Shown piece by piece: positions 43,379-51,395 of a stretch of DNA of 64,000 bases. Where the stretch lies: assembly GCA_046330395.1 (NCBI GenBank), contig JAXLSS010000001.1, positions 124,001-188,000 on the forward strand, read 5' to 3'. The translations under genes and the position numbers were made by a program. The DNA is from Ga0077560 sp046330395. GTDB taxonomy: Bacteria; Actinomycetota; Thermoleophilia; Miltoncostaeales; Miltoncostaeaceae. The first letter of the stretch is position 1. The number at the start of each line of letters is the position of its first letter. The notes under the pieces were generated by a model, which had not been told where the DNA came from, made no database searches, and saw only the letters and a list, made by a program, of their open reading frames with translations.

Positions 43379-44065
43379 TCAGGCGGCGCTCAGCGCCGCC
43401 CGCAGGTTGGTGCGCACCTCGTCGATGGGCTTCCACGCCGGCACGATGGTGGTGCCGATGTAGAAGCGCGGCACCCCGTCCAGCGACACCTCCAGCGCCC
43501 GGGCGCGGTCGGCCAGCGTCACCTCCAGGTGATCCTGCGGGTCGGCCATGCGGTCCCAGATGCGCTGGGGCACCGTGAGGCCCGCCTCGATGACGGCGGC
43601 GCGCAGCGCGGGCACGTCGTCGATGGCCGTGCCCAGCACGAAGTTGGCGTTCCACACCGCCCGGGCCAGGCTCCAGATGTCGGGGGCGTCGGTGCCCGGA
43701 TCGTCGCGCACCATGGCCAGCAGCCGGTGCGCCTGCAGCGGGTTGTAGTAGAAGGTCTGCCGGGTGCGGTCCACCCGCACGCCGACGCTGTCGAGAAACC
43801 CCTTCAGGTCGGCGTCCGCAGCGGCGATCTGGTCGGGCGTCATGCCGAACGAGGCGTACAGCCGGTCGGCCGCGATGCCCTCGGGCGGCTTCATGTCGTG
43901 CAGGCGGATGAAGCGGTGCCGCACGCGCACGGCGGGCAGGTCCGGGTCGGCGGCCACCTCGTCCAGCAGCCGGCGGACGGTGGTGAGCGCGCCGTGACAC
44001 CACGGGCAGCTCACATCCAAGAACAACTCCACATCCCGCACTCCGCGGGCTGCCGGATTGGACAC
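43379..44065 (-). CDS. DsbA-like (FrnE-type) thiol oxidoreductase
   Basis: 228 residues with thioredoxin-fold active site C20-PW-C23 (LFLDVSCPWCHGAL) and the 2-hydroxychromene-isomerase/FrnE-like helical insert (DPDLPAVRVRHRFIRLHD). It has no signal peptide, so it acts in the cytoplasm, unlike DsbA itself. VPRFYIGTTIVPAWKP near the C-terminus holds the cis-Pro loop. GTG 44065 has a perfect AGGAGGTG Shine-Dalgarno a few bases upstream. It is divergent from the cysteine-dioxygenase-like gene (95-base gap). Confidence 0.88.
   Translation of the reverse strand: MSNPAARGVRDVELFLDVSCPWCHGALTTVRRLLDEVAADPDLPAVRVRHRFIRLHDMKPPEGIAADRLYASFGMTPDQIAAADADLKGFLDSVGVRVDRTRQTFYYNPLQAHRLLAMVRDDPGTDAPDIWSLARAVWNANFVLGTAIDDVPALRAAVIEAGLTVPQRIWDRMADPQDHLEVTLADRARALEVSLDGVPRFYIGTTIVPAWKPIDEVRTNLRAALSAA
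43382..43400. terminator. Short hairpin at the end of the DsbA-like gene
   Basis: GGCGGCGC and GCGCCGCC form a perfect 8-base stem with a 3-base loop between the converging aminotransferase and DsbA-like genes. It lies inside the last codons of the latter; no T-run follows. Confidence 0.3.
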
Positions 44066-44160
44066 CGAACACCTCCTGATGTTGGGTGGGGGGGAATTCT
44101 GGTACACACGTTCCAAACCGTGGAGCCGCCACGGTACACGCCGCACCACCGAGGACGACA

Positions 44161-44700
44161 TTGACCAGTACGGAACTTCCCCCGCCCCCCTGGCCGTTCC
44201 CCACGCTCCCCGCCGAGCTGCGGTTCCTCGAGGACATCGACCAGGTCCTCACCTCGGCGCAGCTGGTGGAGGTGGTGCGTCGGATCTCGCAGACCGGGCT
44301 GTGGAGCGACTACACCGTGGTGAGCCAGGACTACCGCGACTACCGCCTGGTGTTCGAGAACGAGTTCACCGACATCTGGGTGCTGAGCTGGCTCCCCGGG
44401 CAGACCACCGGCTTCCACGACCACGACCGCTCGCAGGTGGGTCTCGGGGTGATGCAGGGGGCGCTGCGCGAGTCGCACATGCGGCTGGGCGACACCCCCG
44501 TCAACCACGTCCTGCGCGCCGGGCAGTTCCAGGAGGGGCCGTTCGGCTACATCCACCAGGTGGCCCACGAGGAGGGTGACCTGGCGGTGAGCATCCACGC
44601 CTACTCCCCGCCGCTTGTGGCCGTGGGGCAGTACCGGCAGGTGGACGGGCGCATGGTGCGCCTGGCCGAACCGGGACGCACCCGCCTCACTCCGGGCTGA
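44161..44700 (+). CDS. Cysteine dioxygenase-like cupin
   Basis: 179 residues. The metal motif FHDHDRSQVGLGVMQGAL (H-x-H) and later HQVAHEEGDLAVSIHAYSPPL place it in the cysteine dioxygenase/3-mercaptopropionate dioxygenase cupin superfamily, so a thiol-oxidising iron enzyme is likely. I chose TTG 44161 because GAGGA sits five bases upstream; ATG 44086 would add a poorly conserved N-terminus. Its end overlaps by 14 bases the converging frameshifted Mur-ligase gene. It sits opposite a thiol-oxidoreductase gene, which fits sulfur/thiol metabolism. Confidence 0.8.
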   Translation: MTSTELPPPPWPFPTLPAELRFLEDIDQVLTSAQLVEVVRRISQTGLWSDYTVVSQDYRDYRLVFENEFTDIWVLSWLPGQTTGFHDHDRSQVGLGVMQGALRESHMRLGDTPVNHVLRAGQFQEGPFGYIHQVAHEEGDLAVSIHAYSPPLVAVGQYRQVDGRMVRLAEPGRTRLTPG

Positions 44701-45844
44701 CGAGGGTCTCCAGCGCCAGGCGATCCTCCTGGCGCATGGGGAACATGGGGCTCACCAGCAGCGTGTCCCCGGGGCGCAGCGCCCGCAGGCCGGCGCGCAC
44801 CGCCTCGGCGAACGACCCAGCATCCACCACGGATGTCGTGGTGAGTTCCGCCAGGAGCCGCGTTCGCGCGCTCCCGAACAGCACCACCGTGTGCGCGGCC
44901 GCGGCGGCCGTGGCACACGCCGCGCGCAGCGCATCCCGCTCCACGCCCGAGGTGTGCACGCCCTCGTCCAGGCCGCCCGCCACCAGCACCACGCCCCCGG
45001 GGCCCATCGCGCGCAGCGTGGCGGCCGTCTTGGCGGGCGTGGCGGCCAGCGTGTCGTCCACCACCGGGTTGTCCCCAACCCGGCCCAGGCGCCGGCGGCG
45101 GGTGGGGCAGCCCCGGGTGAGCCGACCACCGCCGCCAGGGCCGCCTCGGCCGGTGCCCCGCAGGCCACGGCGGCGGTGAGTGCCGCCAGCGGATTCCATG
45201 GATGCGTCGGAGCGGGCAGCCCCGGGCATCGGCGACGGCGCGGGCGGGACCGTCCCACCGCACCCACACCCGGTCATCGGCCACCCAGGCCCCCCGCGGC
45301 ACGGGGGCCGTGGCGAACTGCGCCACCCGGGCGTGCGCCGGCCCCAGCGGCGCGCCGGCCGTGCAGCATCGGCGTTCAGCACCGCCCAGCCGTCGGCCGG
45401 CTGGTGGGCCAGGATGCGCCGTTTCGCCGCCGCGTAGCGCTCCAGGCCGCCGTGCAGTTCCCGTGGTCGGGCCACAGGCGATCACCACGGCCTGCGGCGT
45501 GTCCGTGAGCCGGAGGTAACACAGGTGGGTGCTGGTGAGCTCGGTCACCAGCCACGCTCCAGGCGGTGCGGTGGCGGTGGCCATCTCCCGCACCGGCCAG
45601 GCGTTGGCTGCGCGCGCCGTCCAGGTGGGCCACCACCGGGATGCCGGCGTGGCGCAGGGCATGCACCAGCAGATGGGTGGTGGTGGTCTTCCCGGCGGTG
45701 CCGGTGACTGCGGCGAGTGGGACGTCGGTGCGGTCCAGCACCGGCTGTGCCACATGGCGCACCGGTCGGCCCGCGGCGCGGCCGCCGCCACCTGCGGTGC
45801 GGTCTCGGGGTCCACTCATCAACCCACAGCGTGCCCTCGGCCAT
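44687..45844 (-). pseudogene. Mur ligase-family gene (MurD-like), multiply frameshifted
   Basis: The conserved pieces are spread over several frames: MAEGTLWVDE from ATG 45844, then PLAAVTGTAGKTTTTHLLV (P-loop), then PGAWLVTELTSTHLCYLRLT, and finally VVDDTLAATPAKTAATLRA to LLVSPMFPMRQEDRLALETL, the Mur ligase C-terminal domain. At least four frame changes are needed. The order, spacing and intact C-terminal 130 residues match a MurD-like amino acid ligase, but an active MurD for cell-wall synthesis is normally found beside other mur genes, which are absent here. This may be a paralogue used elsewhere, or mis-sequenced. Confidence 0.6.
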
Positions 45845-45850
45845 GCGGGG

Positions 45851-45856
45851 TAGTGT
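45851..45856 (+). promoter_or_regulatory. -10 box for leaderless PPOX-type gene
   Basis: TAGTGT is followed after six bases by ATG 45863. Confidence 0.4.
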
Positions 45857-45862
45857 GGCGCC

Positions 45863-46342
45863 ATGGCCCACTGGACGCACCTGCAGCGGGAGCACCCCGA
45901 GTTCGCGGGGCGCGTGCTGGAGCACCTGGAGGCGGGGCGCCACAAGACCCTGGCCACCATCCGCGCCGACGGCGCGCCGCGCATCAGCGGCTCGGAGGTG
46001 TTCCTGCAGGAGGGGGACCTGTGGTTCGGGGTGATGCCCGGAGCCATGCGCGTGCGCGATCTGCAGCGTGACCCGCGATGCGCCGTGCACAGCGCCAGCG
46101 CCGACCCCGAGGTGTGGCGGGGTGACGCCACGGTCACCGGCCGTGCGGTGGAGGTGACCGATCCCGGGGAACGGGACCGCGTGATGGCGCTGCGCGGCGG
46201 CCCGCGTCCGGAGGGCCCGTTCCACCTGTTCCGCATCGACATCACCGAGGCGCTCACCGTGCGGATGGGCGACCCCGCCGACCACCTCATCGTGGAGACC
46301 TGGCGCGAGGGCCGCGGTGTGCGCACGTCCACCCGGCGGTGA
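45863..46342 (+). CDS. Pyridoxamine 5'-phosphate oxidase-like split-barrel protein
   Basis: 159 residues. The split-barrel pattern is visible in HKTLATIRADGAPRISGSEVFLQEGDLWFGV and VRDLQRDPRCAVHSAS. Members bind FMN or F420 and reduce or scavenge small substrates; this short actinobacterial type often uses F420, but that is inference. It is divergent from the frameshifted Mur ligase gene (18-base gap). ATG 45863 sits six bases after a TAGTGT box and has no ribosome-binding site. Confidence 0.8.
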   Translation: MAHWTHLQREHPEFAGRVLEHLEAGRHKTLATIRADGAPRISGSEVFLQEGDLWFGVMPGAMRVRDLQRDPRCAVHSASADPEVWRGDATVTGRAVEVTDPGERDRVMALRGGPRPEGPFHLFRIDITEALTVRMGDPADHLIVETWREGRGVRTSTRR

Positions 46343-46430
46343 CCACAGGCCCAGGTGCGCCGCCGGGGCAGGTGAGGGTAGCGTCGCCCCAACGCCGGGC
46401 GTCCGGCCCGCACTGGAAAGGCACGATCCC

Positions 46431-46838
46431 ATGAACAGATCCCCCAAGCGCCGGGGCATCGCCCTGCTGGCCACCGCCGCGGTCGGGGCCGCCTCGCTCA
46501 CGGCGGTGGCGGCGACGCACACGCCGTCGGCCCACCGGTCGCTCACCAACGGCTCCACCGAGTTCTCCTACAGCGCGCCCACCATCACGGTCACCATCCC
46601 CCGCGGCAAGACGAAGGTGCGCGTGGTGCTGGGGTACCGCAACACCGGCTCCACCGAGCACACCATCGCGGTGCGCGGCGCCAAGCTGAAGCCGCGTCGC
46701 AGCAAGGTGGCCGGCGTCGGCGCGTCGGCCACCATCACCGCGCTGGTGGGCCCGGGGCGCTACACCTACTACTGCTGGCTGCCCGGCCACGCCAAGAACG
46801 GCATGAAGGGCATCCTCAAGGTGGTGCAGGGGGTCTGA
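46431..46838 (+). CDS. Secreted cupredoxin-like copper protein
   Basis: 135 residues with a Sec signal peptide (KRRGIALLATAAVGAASLTAVA). The beta-sandwich ends in the type I copper motif: EHTIAV (His ligand) then YYCWLPGHAKNGMKG (Cys, His, Met). It would carry electrons or bind copper outside the membrane. GGAAAGG precedes ATG 46431. No lipobox is evident, so it is likely fully secreted or held by other means. Confidence 0.85.
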   Translation: MNRSPKRRGIALLATAAVGAASLTAVAATHTPSAHRSLTNGSTEFSYSAPTITVTIPRGKTKVRVVLGYRNTGSTEHTIAVRGAKLKPRRSKVAGVGASATITALVGPGRYTYYCWLPGHAKNGMKGILKVVQGV

Positions 46839-46845
46839 CCCCTGG

Positions 46846-47676
46846 CTATCCCGCGCCGATCAGCGCCAGCCCCGACAGGGACAGTGCCACGCCCGCCTGC
46901 TGCGGCGCGGAGACGTGCTCGTGCAGGCGGGTGCGGGCCAGGGCGACGGTCACCACGGGGTACAGGGAGGCCAGCACGCCGGCCACGCTGAGGTAGCCCA
47001 TGGTGGCCGACGCCGCGAACAGGGCGTTGGCGCCCACGTCCAGGATCCCCACCATGGCCAGCCCGCCGGCCGCGCGGGCGCCCATGCGCAGCGACGGGCG
47101 CAGCACGGCGGCCGCGCCCAGCAGCACGGCGAACGAGGTGAGCCGGCCCACGGTGATGGTCCACAGCATCGACGACTCGGCGCCGCGGTGGTACATCACC
47201 AGGGTGGCGCCCAGCAGCACGGCGGCCACCAGGGCCAGCATCACGCTGCGCCGGTGGTTGTGGCCCCCGCCGCCGGGTTCGCGCGCGGCCAGCACCACCC
47301 CGATTGCCGTCACGCCCAGCCCGGCCAGCTGCAGGGGATGGGGGCGCTCGCCCGCGGCGAAGCCCACGATCACCGGCAGCACCGCGTTGGTGGCCGTGAT
47401 GGGCGCAACCACGCCCATCGAGCCGCCCGCCAGGGCGGCGTAGAAGGCGGCGATGGACCCGGCGCCCAGCACGCCACCGGCGATCCCCGCCACGACGGCC
47501 GTCGTGGAGATGTTGCCGGCGAACCCGGCCGCCAGCGCCAGCATGAACACCGCGCCCGCGGCCTGGCTCACCACCAGCACCGCCAGCACGGCCCGCTGCC
47601 GCGAGGCGATCCCACCCTTGAAGTCGGCGAACCCCCACGCCATCGCGGCGCCCAGGGCCAGAACCATCGCCATCAT
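46846..47676 (-). CDS. EamA/DMT-family transporter
   Basis: 276 residues with about ten transmembrane segments in two similar halves (two EamA repeats): MVLALGAAMAWGFADFKGGIASRQ in the first and AALVAAVLLGATLVMYHRGAESSMLWTITVGRL in the second. A metabolite or drug exporter. Its start overlaps the stop of the GntR gene (ATGA at 47673-47676), so both are translated from one message and the regulator likely controls this transporter. Confidence 0.87.
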   Translation of the reverse strand: MMAMVLALGAAMAWGFADFKGGIASRQRAVLAVLVVSQAAGAVFMLALAAGFAGNISTTAVVAGIAGGVLGAGSIAAFYAALAGGSMGVVAPITATNAVLPVIVGFAAGERPHPLQLAGLGVTAIGVVLAAREPGGGGHNHRRSVMLALVAAVLLGATLVMYHRGAESSMLWTITVGRLTSFAVLLGAAAVLRPSLRMGARAAGGLAMVGILDVGANALFAASATMGYLSVAGVLASLYPVVTVALARTRLHEHVSAPQQAGVALSLSGLALIGAG

Positions 47677-48320
47677 GCCCGCAGCACCTCGCAGATCGAC
47701 GCGCCGATGGCCAGGAAGTTGGCCTCCACCAGCCGCTCGGCCTCTGCGGCGTCTGCGGCGCGGCAGGCCTCGATGATGGCCTCGTGCTCGCGGGTGGACC
47801 CCTCCGGATCCATGCGCAGGAAGTGGGCGTGGTCGATGCGGCGCACCTTGGGCATGACGCGCTCCAGCGCGGCCCGCAGTTCGGGGTTGTCGGCACGGTC
47901 CACCAGCACCATGTGCAGGCGGTCGTCGGCCGCGATCGCCTCGCCGATGTCACCCCGGCGCAGCGCGCGGTTGCGCTCCTCGTTGGCCCGCTCCATGGCG
48001 CGCAGGTCGGCGGCGGTGAGCCGCTGGGCGGCCAGGCGCGCGGCCAGGCCGTGCAGCGTGGCGGCAACCAGGTAGGCCTGGCTGACGGCGTCGGCGTCGA
48101 ACTCCGCCACCCGGCTGTGCGAGCCGGGCTGCGACTCGATGAGGCCCTCGTGTCCCAGCCGCAGCAGCGCCTCGCGCACCGGCGTGCGGCTGACGCCCAG
48201 TTTCGCCGCCAGCTCGGTGTCGCGGACGCGCGTGCCGGGGGCGAGCTCGCCGCGGACGATGGCGCCGAGCAGCGTGGTGTACACGCGCTGGGCGAGTGAG
48301 GTGCGCTCGATCAGCTCCAT
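47673..48320 (-). CDS. GntR family regulator (FCD subfamily)
   Basis: 215 residues. The winged helix is RVYTTLLGAIVRGELAPGTRVRDTELAAKLGVSRTPVREALLRLGHEGLIE, and the C-terminal FCD domain carries metal-binding His/Asp positions (ADDRLHMVLVDRA, HAHFLRMDPEGSTREHEAIIEACRA). FCD regulators sense small organic acids. ATG 48320 has a TATATT box seven bases upstream, inside an 18-base imperfect palindrome (48323-48340), so autorepression is likely. It forms an operon with the EamA transporter gene and is divergent from the CorC-like gene. Confidence 0.9.
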   Translation of the reverse strand: MELIERTSLAQRVYTTLLGAIVRGELAPGTRVRDTELAAKLGVSRTPVREALLRLGHEGLIESQPGSHSRVAEFDADAVSQAYLVAATLHGLAARLAAQRLTAADLRAMERANEERNRALRRGDIGEAIAADDRLHMVLVDRADNPELRAALERVMPKVRRIDHAHFLRMDPEGSTREHEAIIEACRAADAAEAERLVEANFLAIGASICEVLRA

Positions 48321-48322
48321 GT

Positions 48323-48340
48323 CATCCAATATATCGGATG
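48323..48340. promoter_or_regulatory. GntR operator overlapping the -10 box
   Basis: An 18-base palindrome (CATCCAATATATCGGATG, 16 of 18 positions symmetric) contains the TATATT -10 box of the gntR gene on the minus strand. Binding would block the leaderless promoter directly. Confidence 0.6.
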
Positions 48341-48391
48341 CGCACGGCGGGACATGAGCGTCGCGGCGGCCGGCGCGGTGGCGGGCCGCTG

Positions 48392-48397
48392 TACAGT
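48392..48397 (+). promoter_or_regulatory. -10 box of the CorC-like gene
   Basis: TACAGT lies six bases before GTG 48404, which would open an 8-codon frame ending at TGA 48428-48430, and 29 bases before CTG 48427. GAGGAG at 48414-48419 is seven bases before that CTG. Confidence 0.35.
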
Positions 48398-48426
48398 TCC
48401 CCCGTGGAGACGCGAGGAGCCCCGCG

Positions 48427-49758
48427 CTGAACGTTGTGCAGATCGTCGCGGCGCTGCTGTTGGTGCTGCTCAACGGCTTCTTCGTGGCCGCCGAGTTCTC
48501 GCTGGCCCGCGCGCGGCTGACCCGGCTGGACACCATGGCCCAGGACGGCGTGCGCGCCGCCGAGCTGGCCGCACGCCAGGCGCGTCAGATCGACCGTTAC
48601 CTTGCCGCCTGCCAGCTGGGCATCACGCTGGCCAGCCTGGGACTCGGGTGGCTGGGCGAACCGGCCTTCGCCGACGCGCTGCGGCCCGCGTTCGACCGGG
48701 TCGGTATGGGGAAGGCCTCCTCCGGGATCGTGGCCTTCCTGATCGCCTTCATCATCATCACGGCCCTGCACGTGGTGGTGGGTGAGCTCGCACCGAAGAA
48801 CCTCGCCCTCCAGCGGCCCGAGTCGGTGGTCCGGGCGGTGGCGCACCCGCTGGAGATGTTCCGCAGCCTGTTCTCGCCGCTCATCGTGGCGCTCAACGGG
48901 TCCGGTAACTGGTTGATCGGGCTCTTCGGCATCCGGCCCGCCACCGAGTCGGAGCTGGCCTCCACCCCCGAGGATCTGCAACGCCTCATCGCCCAGAGCG
49001 AGGAGGGTGGTGTGCTGGAGCCCGAGGAGGCGGACATGCTGGAGGGCGTGTTCTCCCTGGGCGACCGCACGGCCAAGGACATCATGACCCCGCGGCCCGA
49101 GGTGGTGGACCTGGCGGCCGAGCTGCGCGTGCGCGACGCGCTGCACGAGGCCCTGTCGTCGCGCCACAGCCGTTTTCCGGTGATGAGCGGTGACGGCGTG
49201 CACGGGGTGGTGCACCTGTCGGACCTGGCCACCGGCATGCTCAAGCACGGCGACGACGCCATCGTGCGCGACGTCACCGCGCCCGCCTTCTTCGTGCCCG
49301 AGACCCAGCCGGTGGACGACCTGCTGCGCGAGATGCAGCGCCGCCGCACCTCGCTGGCGGTGGTGCTGGACGAGTACGGGGAGCTGGCCGGCGTGGTGAG
49401 CGTGGAGGACATCCTGGAGGAGATCGTCGGGGAGATCGACGACGAGCGCGACCGCAACCCGCCGGTGGACACGCACCCGGACGGGCGGCTGGTGGTGCGC
49501 GGCCACGTGCCGCTGGAGGACCTGGCCGACCACGGCGTGGACGTGGAGGACGACACGGTGACCAGCGTGGGGGGCCTGGTGTTCGCCCGCATGGGCCGGC
49601 TGCCCCGCACCGGTGACTCGGTGGTGGTGGACGGCTGGCGATTCACCGTGGAGGGCACCCGCGGCACCCGCGTGGTGCTGGTGGCGGTGGAGCCGGAGGC
49701 CGTGGAGCGGCAGGACGTGACCCCGCCCTCAGGAGGGCCCGCGGACGCGAGCGCCTGA
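48427..49758 (+). CDS. CorC/HlyC-type CBS-domain membrane protein
   Basis: About 443 residues: an N-terminal DUF21 membrane domain (QIVAALLLVLLNGFFVAAEFSLARARLT, then three to four helices), a CBS-domain pair (IMTPRPEVVDLAAELRVRD to VDDLLREMQRRRTSLAVVLDEYGELAGVVSVEDILEEIVGEI) and a CorC_HlyC C-terminal domain. Such proteins are linked to Mg/Co export or ion homeostasis. I prefer CTG 48427 (LNVVQIV) because GAGGAG lies seven bases upstream; GTG 48436 has a 16-base spacing. Divergent from gntR. The PfkB gene follows after one base. Confidence 0.85.
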   Translation: MNVVQIVAALLLVLLNGFFVAAEFSLARARLTRLDTMAQDGVRAAELAARQARQIDRYLAACQLGITLASLGLGWLGEPAFADALRPAFDRVGMGKASSGIVAFLIAFIIITALHVVVGELAPKNLALQRPESVVRAVAHPLEMFRSLFSPLIVALNGSGNWLIGLFGIRPATESELASTPEDLQRLIAQSEEGGVLEPEEADMLEGVFSLGDRTAKDIMTPRPEVVDLAAELRVRDALHEALSSRHSRFPVMSGDGVHGVVHLSDLATGMLKHGDDAIVRDVTAPAFFVPETQPVDDLLREMQRRRTSLAVVLDEYGELAGVVSVEDILEEIVGEIDDERDRNPPVDTHPDGRLVVRGHVPLEDLADHGVDVEDDTVTSVGGLVFARMGRLPRTGDSVVVDGWRFTVEGTRGTRVVLVAVEPEAVERQDVTPPSGGPADASA

Positions 49759-49759
49759 G

Positions 49760-50620
49760 GTGTCCGCGGCCGCCCGGAACGCCGGCCGGCGCCCGCGGGT
49801 GGCGGTGGTGGGCCACACCGAATGGGTGACGCACAGCCTGGGCCCCATGCCCGGTCCCGGGCGGATCACCCATCTGACGGATCCGCTCGATGAGCCCGGC
49901 GGCGGGGGTGCGGTGGCGGCGGCGCGGGCGGTCGCGATCGGCGCCGAGTGCCACCTGTTCACGGCCCTCGGCGTGGATGACCTCGGCACCCGGGCGCGGG
50001 ATGTCCTGGAGTCGCGCGGTGTGGTGGTGCACGCGGCCCCTCGCGAGCTGCAGACGAGAGCCCTGTCGGCCATCGATGCCCACGGCGACCGGGCCATCGC
50101 GGTGGTGGGGGAGCGGCACCACCCCGTGCCCGGTGATGAGCTGCCTTGGGCGCTGCTGCGCGACATGGACGCCGTGTACTACACCGGTCGTGACGACGAG
50201 GTTCTCCGGCGTTGCCGGGCCTGCCGGATCCTGGTGGTGATGGCGCGCCGGTGGCCCGTGCTCGCCGATGCCGGCGTGGTCTGCGACGTGCTGGTGGGTT
50301 CGGCGAACGACCCCGAGGAGATCCCACCCCCGGGTGCGCTCAGCCCGTTGCCCCTGGCGACGGTGTCAACGGATGGCGCCAGGGGCGGCCGGCTCACCAC
50401 GCGCGCCGGTGCGGAGTGGCGGTGGGACGCGGTGCACCCGCCGGGCCCGCCGCTGGACAGCTACGGCTGCGGTGACTCCTTCGCGGCGGGCCTCACGGTC
50501 GCACTGGCGCACGACCGATCGCTGCGCGACGCGGTTGCGCTGGGAGCACGGTGCGGAGCGGACGCCGTGACGCACCGAGGGGGCCTCCCGCCCGCGCAAC
50601 GGCCGTCGGCGGCCGGGTGA
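49760..50620 (+). CDS. PfkB-family carbohydrate kinase
   Basis: 286 residues of the ribokinase fold: PGGGGAVAAARAVAIGAECHLFTALGVDDLG near the N-terminus (substrate and ATP region) and the catalytic signature DSYGCGDSFAAGL with the general-base Asp. The sugar or nucleoside substrate is not determinable. GTG 49760 is one base after the CorC-like stop, so these form an operon. The N-terminus is unusual, with a short Arg/Ala-rich extension. Confidence 0.85.
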   Translation: MSAAARNAGRRPRVAVVGHTEWVTHSLGPMPGPGRITHLTDPLDEPGGGGAVAAARAVAIGAECHLFTALGVDDLGTRARDVLESRGVVVHAAPRELQTRALSAIDAHGDRAIAVVGERHHPVPGDELPWALLRDMDAVYYTGRDDEVLRRCRACRILVVMARRWPVLADAGVVCDVLVGSANDPEEIPPPGALSPLPLATVSTDGARGGRLTTRAGAEWRWDAVHPPGPPLDSYGCGDSFAAGLTVALAHDRSLRDAVALGARCGADAVTHRGGLPPAQRPSAAG

Positions 50621-50639
50621 GCATGCCTGCCGGGATCGC

Positions 50640-51062
50640 TCACCGTGCGGGTTCGTCGCGTCCCGGTCGCCGGGCGAGGATCTCGATGTCGCAGCGCAGG
50701 CCGGGTGCGGTCGCGGCACGGGCATCTGCGGTGACGAGGGTGAGGCCGAGGACCTCGGCGAGCGCCACGTAGGCGGCGTCGTAGATGGTGAGGTTGTCGC
50801 GGAGCTCCCAGCAGCGTGGCAGCAGGTTCCGATGCGAGACCCGCCGCAGCGGCAACGCCACGAGATCCGTCAACGCCAGCTCGGCGCGCCGCGCCGGGAG
50901 CTGACCGGAGCTCTGGAGCCGTCGGAAAACCGACGACACCTCCAGGTCGATGAGCTCGGGTGCGGCGAGGGCTTCGCCGCTCAGGCGAGCGCGGGCCTGG
51001 TCACCGTCGGGTCCGTCATCGGCGAGGGCCGGCGCCAGGACGCTGGCGTCAACGACGATCAC
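50640..51062 (-). CDS. vapC: PIN-domain toxin (VapC type)
   Basis: 140 residues in the PIN fold. The conserved acidic positions lie in VVDASVLAPAL, LIDLEVSSVF, TIYDAAYVALAE and LVTADARAA. A ribonuclease toxin, probably kept in check by the ribbon-helix-helix protein encoded just upstream. The ends of the two genes overlap by 14 bases (51049-51062), indicating coupled translation. Confidence 0.85.
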   Translation of the reverse strand: MIVVDASVLAPALADDGPDGDQARARLSGEALAAPELIDLEVSSVFRRLQSSGQLPARRAELALTDLVALPLRRVSHRNLLPRCWELRDNLTIYDAAYVALAEVLGLTLVTADARAATAPGLRCDIEILARRPGRDEPAR

Positions 51063-51279
51063 GGTCCTCCCGCACCGCGTCGGCGGCCGCGGCGAAGGAC
51101 ACCGATCCCCCGGCCCGGCCCCCGGCTCGCTCCATGATCTCCTCCACGGTGGGGGTGGAGGCCTCCTCGATCAGGCGGGAGCGGAGGTATTCCTGCAGCG
51201 ACTGGTGCGCGGCCAGGGCCCGGCGGCGAAGGACCGCGTGGGTCTCGGGGGGCACGTCCTTGATCTGCACGCTCGGCAT
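51049..51279 (-). CDS. Ribbon-helix-helix antitoxin (FitA/VapB-like)
   Basis: 76 residues: an RHH DNA-binding domain (PSVQIKDVPPETHAVLRRRALAAHQSLQEYLRSRLIEEA) and a C-terminal tail (VEEIMERAGG to SFAAAADAVRED) that would bind the PIN toxin. It is the first gene of the toxin-antitoxin pair. The palindromic region at 51282-51312 directly upstream is its likely operator, with autorepression enhanced by the toxin as in related systems. Confidence 0.85.
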   Translation of the reverse strand: MPSVQIKDVPPETHAVLRRRALAAHQSLQEYLRSRLIEEASTPTVEEIMERAGGRAGGSVSFAAAADAVREDRDRR

Positions 51280-51281
51280 GG

Positions 51282-51312
51282 TGGCGCCATTGTGGCGCTC
51301 CAAGCGCCACAA
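51282..51312. promoter_or_regulatory. Antitoxin operator
   Basis: TTGTGGCGCT (51290-51299) and AGCGCCACAA (51303-51312) are a perfect 10-base inverted repeat with a 3-base spacer. The adjacent palindrome TGGCGCCA at 51282-51289 repeats the same core. It lies immediately before the RHH start codon, typical for VapB/FitA-type operators. Confidence 0.65.
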
Positions 51313-51395
51313 GACAAGTCGCGCGCCGGGGAGGTGGGATCGTCCGGGCGCTCGGAGGTGAGTACGGGGTTGACTGCGGGCGCGTGGTACGGAGA

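Noticed and set aside
44687..45844. Complete housekeeping murD
   Set aside because: No other cell-wall genes nearby and the frame is interrupted several times.
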